NCBI GenBank assembly: GCA_050249415.1
Contig: JBFWQO010000001.1
Location: 124,001-188,000 of the forward strand
DNA length: 64,000 nucleotides
Origin: CADEFQ01 sp050249415
GTDB lineage: Bacteria > Pseudomonadota > Gammaproteobacteria > Steroidobacterales > Steroidobacteraceae
Direction of reading: 5' to 3'
Each line of letters begins with the position of its first letter. Within the stretch, counting starts at the first letter, position 1. This document shows, piece by piece, positions 62,293 to 64,000 of the stretch. Made by a program: the position numbers and the translations under genes. The notes below the pieces were generated by a model that was not told where the DNA came from, ran no database searches, and was given only the letters and a program-made list of their open reading frames with translations.

Positions 62293-63648
62293 ATGAGCCA
62301 ACACGACACCATCGCAGCCGTAGTGACTCCGCCGGGGCGCGGCGGCGTCGCCATCGTGCGGGTGTCGGGGCCGAAGGCACCCGAGATCGCGGCGGTCGTG
62401 ATCGGCGGCGATCTGCCCGCGCCGCGCCGCGCGACGCTCGCCCGCTTCCTCGACGCGGCGGGCGAACCGATCGACGTCGGCCTCGCGCTGTTCTTTACGG
62501 CGCCCCACTCCTACACCGGCGAGCACGTGGTCGAGTTTCACGGCCACGGCGGTCCCGTGGTGTGCGAAGCGCTCGTGCAGCGCGCGATCGAGCTCGGGTC
62601 GCGCCGGGCGCGGCCGGGCGAGTTCACGCAGCGCGCGTTCATGAACGACAAGATCGATCTCGCGCAGGCCGAGGCCGTGGCCGACCTGATCGACGCGGGG
62701 TCGCGTGAGGCGGCGCGCGCCGCGATGCGTTCGCTGCAGGGCGAGTTTTCCTCGATGGTGCATGGGCTCGTCGATGCCGTCACCGAGCTGCGCGCCTGGG
62801 TCGAGGCCGCGATCGATTTTCCCGAGGAGGAAATCGACTTCCTCGCCGACCGCGAACTCGGCAGTCGCCTCGGCGGCATCCGCGAACACTTCGCGGCCGT
62901 CGAGCGCAGCGCACGCCAGGGACGGCTCCTGCGGGAAGGGATGACAGTCGTGATCGCCGGGCGGCCGAACGCCGGCAAGTCGAGCCTGCTGAACCGGCTC
63001 GCGGGCTACGACGCGGCGATCGTCACCGAGATCCCCGGCACCACGCGCGACATCGTGCGAGAGCGCATCGACATCGACGGCATGCCGCTGCACGTGCTCG
63101 ATACCGCGGGGCTGCGCGAGTCGCCCGATGTCGTCGAGGCCGAAGGGATCCGCCGCGCGACGCTCGAGATGGCACGTGCCGACCGGGTGCTGTTCATCAT
63201 CGACACGGCGGATGATCCCGACGCGCGCGCATTCAGCGAGGAGCGCGCGCGGCTGCCCGCGGACGTACCGGTGACGATCGTGCTCAACAAAATCGACCTG
63301 GCGACGGGGATTCCCCTCTCGGACACCGTGAGCGGTCCGCCGCGGGTCGCGATCTCGGCAAGGACCGGCGCGGGGCTCGACGTGCTGCGCGCGCATCTGC
63401 GCGACTGCATGGGTTATCGCATCGCGGATGCAGGCACCGTCTCGGCGCGGGCGCGCCACCTCGAGGCGATCGCACGCGCGCAGCGCCACGTCGACGCGGC
63501 GGAGACGCAGCTGCGAGAGAGTCGCGCGGGCGAGCTCGTTGCGGAAGAACTGCGGCTCGCCCAGGCGGCGCTCGGCGAGATCACGGGCGCCGTGACGAGC
63601 GAGGATCTCCTCGGCCGCATCTTCGCGAGCTTCTGCATCGGGAAATGA
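62293..63648 (+). CDS. mnmE: tRNA uridine-5-carboxymethylaminomethyl GTPase MnmE
   Basis: 451-aa GTPase that with MnmG installs cmnm5U at tRNA wobble positions. N-terminal folate-binding domain (IAAVVTPPGRGGVAIVRVSG), G domain with GRPNAGKSSLLN, DTAGLRE and NKID, and the C-terminal F-C-I-G-K tail carrying the catalytic Cys. AGGAG lies 5 nt before the ATG at 62293. Usually follows yidC directly; here a 6.8-kb block intervenes. Confidence 0.98.
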   Translation: MSQHDTIAAVVTPPGRGGVAIVRVSGPKAPEIAAVVIGGDLPAPRRATLARFLDAAGEPIDVGLALFFTAPHSYTGEHVVEFHGHGGPVVCEALVQRAIELGSRRARPGEFTQRAFMNDKIDLAQAEAVADLIDAGSREAARAAMRSLQGEFSSMVHGLVDAVTELRAWVEAAIDFPEEEIDFLADRELGSRLGGIREHFAAVERSARQGRLLREGMTVVIAGRPNAGKSSLLNRLAGYDAAIVTEIPGTTRDIVRERIDIDGMPLHVLDTAGLRESPDVVEAEGIRRATLEMARADRVLFIIDTADDPDARAFSEERARLPADVPVTIVLNKIDLATGIPLSDTVSGPPRVAISARTGAGLDVLRAHLRDCMGYRIADAGTVSARARHLEAIARAQRHVDAAETQLRESRAGELVAEELRLAQAALGEITGAVTSEDLLGRIFASFCIGK

Positions 63649-63653
63649 ATGGT

Positions 63654-64000
63654 GCCGGGGCTGCTGAATGCACCGTCACCCGTGGTCGGGTCGTCCTCGA
63701 CCCAGTGCGCGATCGAATAGTGCCATTGCACGCTCACCGCCGGGCTCTGCACGGCATCGCAGCCGGGCCCGATGGACCAGGCGCACACCGCATGCGTGCC
63801 GAGCGCATCGCGCATCGCGAGGCGGCCGCCGACGATGGCGCGCAACAGCGGCGCGTAGTCATTCGCGGTGGCGTTGATGCCGCCCGCCAGCAGCGGCTGG
63901 TTGTAATCGAGCGTGACACCGCCCACGCCAAGGCCCGCGACGATCGCGGCGCCGAGATCGGACGCATCGAGGGCGTTGATCTCCGGCTGAAGCTGGCCCG
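63654..64000 (-). pseudogene. serine hydrolase (beta-lactamase fold) fragment, truncated at 3' end
   Basis: Minus-strand frame open to the window edge. GGINATANDYAPLLRAIVGGRL and WHYSIAHWVEDDP..GDGAFSSPG (patterns) match the C-terminal region of class C beta-lactamase-related serine hydrolases, where a longer F-G-F-Y-P-W-I-type ending normally follows. Here the homology stops at SSPG, exactly at the 11-base sequence shared with the yidC inverted repeat, and the frame then runs on antisense into mnmE. Probably a broken gene; the N-terminal catalytic half is outside the window. Confidence 0.6.

Overview
The window is a GC-rich (clearly above 60 percent by eye) bacterial chromosome segment. Gene content and order point to a gammaproteobacterium: gyrB-recF-dnaN-dnaA facing rpmH-rnpA-yidD-yidC, the rhodanese-grxC-secB-gpsA block, split glyQ/glyS, the glnA-ntrB-ntrC nitrogen block, and envC and ctpA. 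The large TonB receptor, crotonase, LLM oxidoreductase and XdhA/IorB-type genes recall aerobic heterotrophs of the Steroidobacter/Nevskia/Xanthomonas breadth. I cannot place it more precisely from sequence alone. No rRNA, tRNA, CRISPR array, integrase or transposase was seen.

Layout. 1-8059: an MgtC tail, an OPT transporter, a run of small housekeeping genes (thioesterase, ogt, GFA, EamA), then a holin-like protein, SRPBCC, MAPEG, DedA and ctpA. 8125-14501: an insertion between ctpA and envC. It holds a GGDEF/EAL protein and a degraded islet: a type I restriction-modification operon collapsed by internal deletions, a frameshifted fic, a higB-higA locus whose toxin is deleted and fused to the antitoxin, an integron-type cassette with an attC-like site, and a fragment of a second OPT gene. 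14502-24849: envC, rhodanese-grxC-secB-gpsA, crotonase, LLM oxidoreductase, a DAACS carrier, trmL, pyrD, a solute-binding lipoprotein and mscS. 24853-29640: ntrC, ntrB, a DUF4124 protein and glnA with a sigma-54 promoter and three NtrC-like sites. 29699-30422: vapBC. 30538-38330: a desaturase and a catabolic-looking locus (M19 dipeptidase, FadR-type regulator, TonB receptor, penicillin-acylase-family lipoprotein) with a visible FadR-type operator. 38348-46646: a dienoyl-CoA-reductase-like enzyme, glyQS, an aspartic protease, a GST, a threonine-synthase-like gene and plsC.

46677-63648 is the replication-origin neighbourhood: gyrB, recF, dnaN, a DnaA-box-bearing intergenic region (candidate oriC), dnaA, rpmH, rnpA, yidD, yidC and mnmE. 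The usual yidC-mnmE adjacency is broken by an accessory block (2OG oxygenase, NodIJ-type ABC exporter, DAACS carrier, IorAB-type oxidoreductase) that starts at a perfect 33-bp inverted repeat just after yidC. The first 11 bases of that repeat recur just after the mnmE stop, where a truncated serine-hydrolase gene begins.

Recurring signals: short near-palindromic promoter-like repeats (core AGCTATAAGCT) at three gene starts, and many -10-like hexamers only 6-12 nt before start codons, suggesting leaderless or very short leaders. The most unusual region is the degraded defence islet, where four separate genes have been shortened by internal deletions, three of them leaving in-frame chimeric ORFs.
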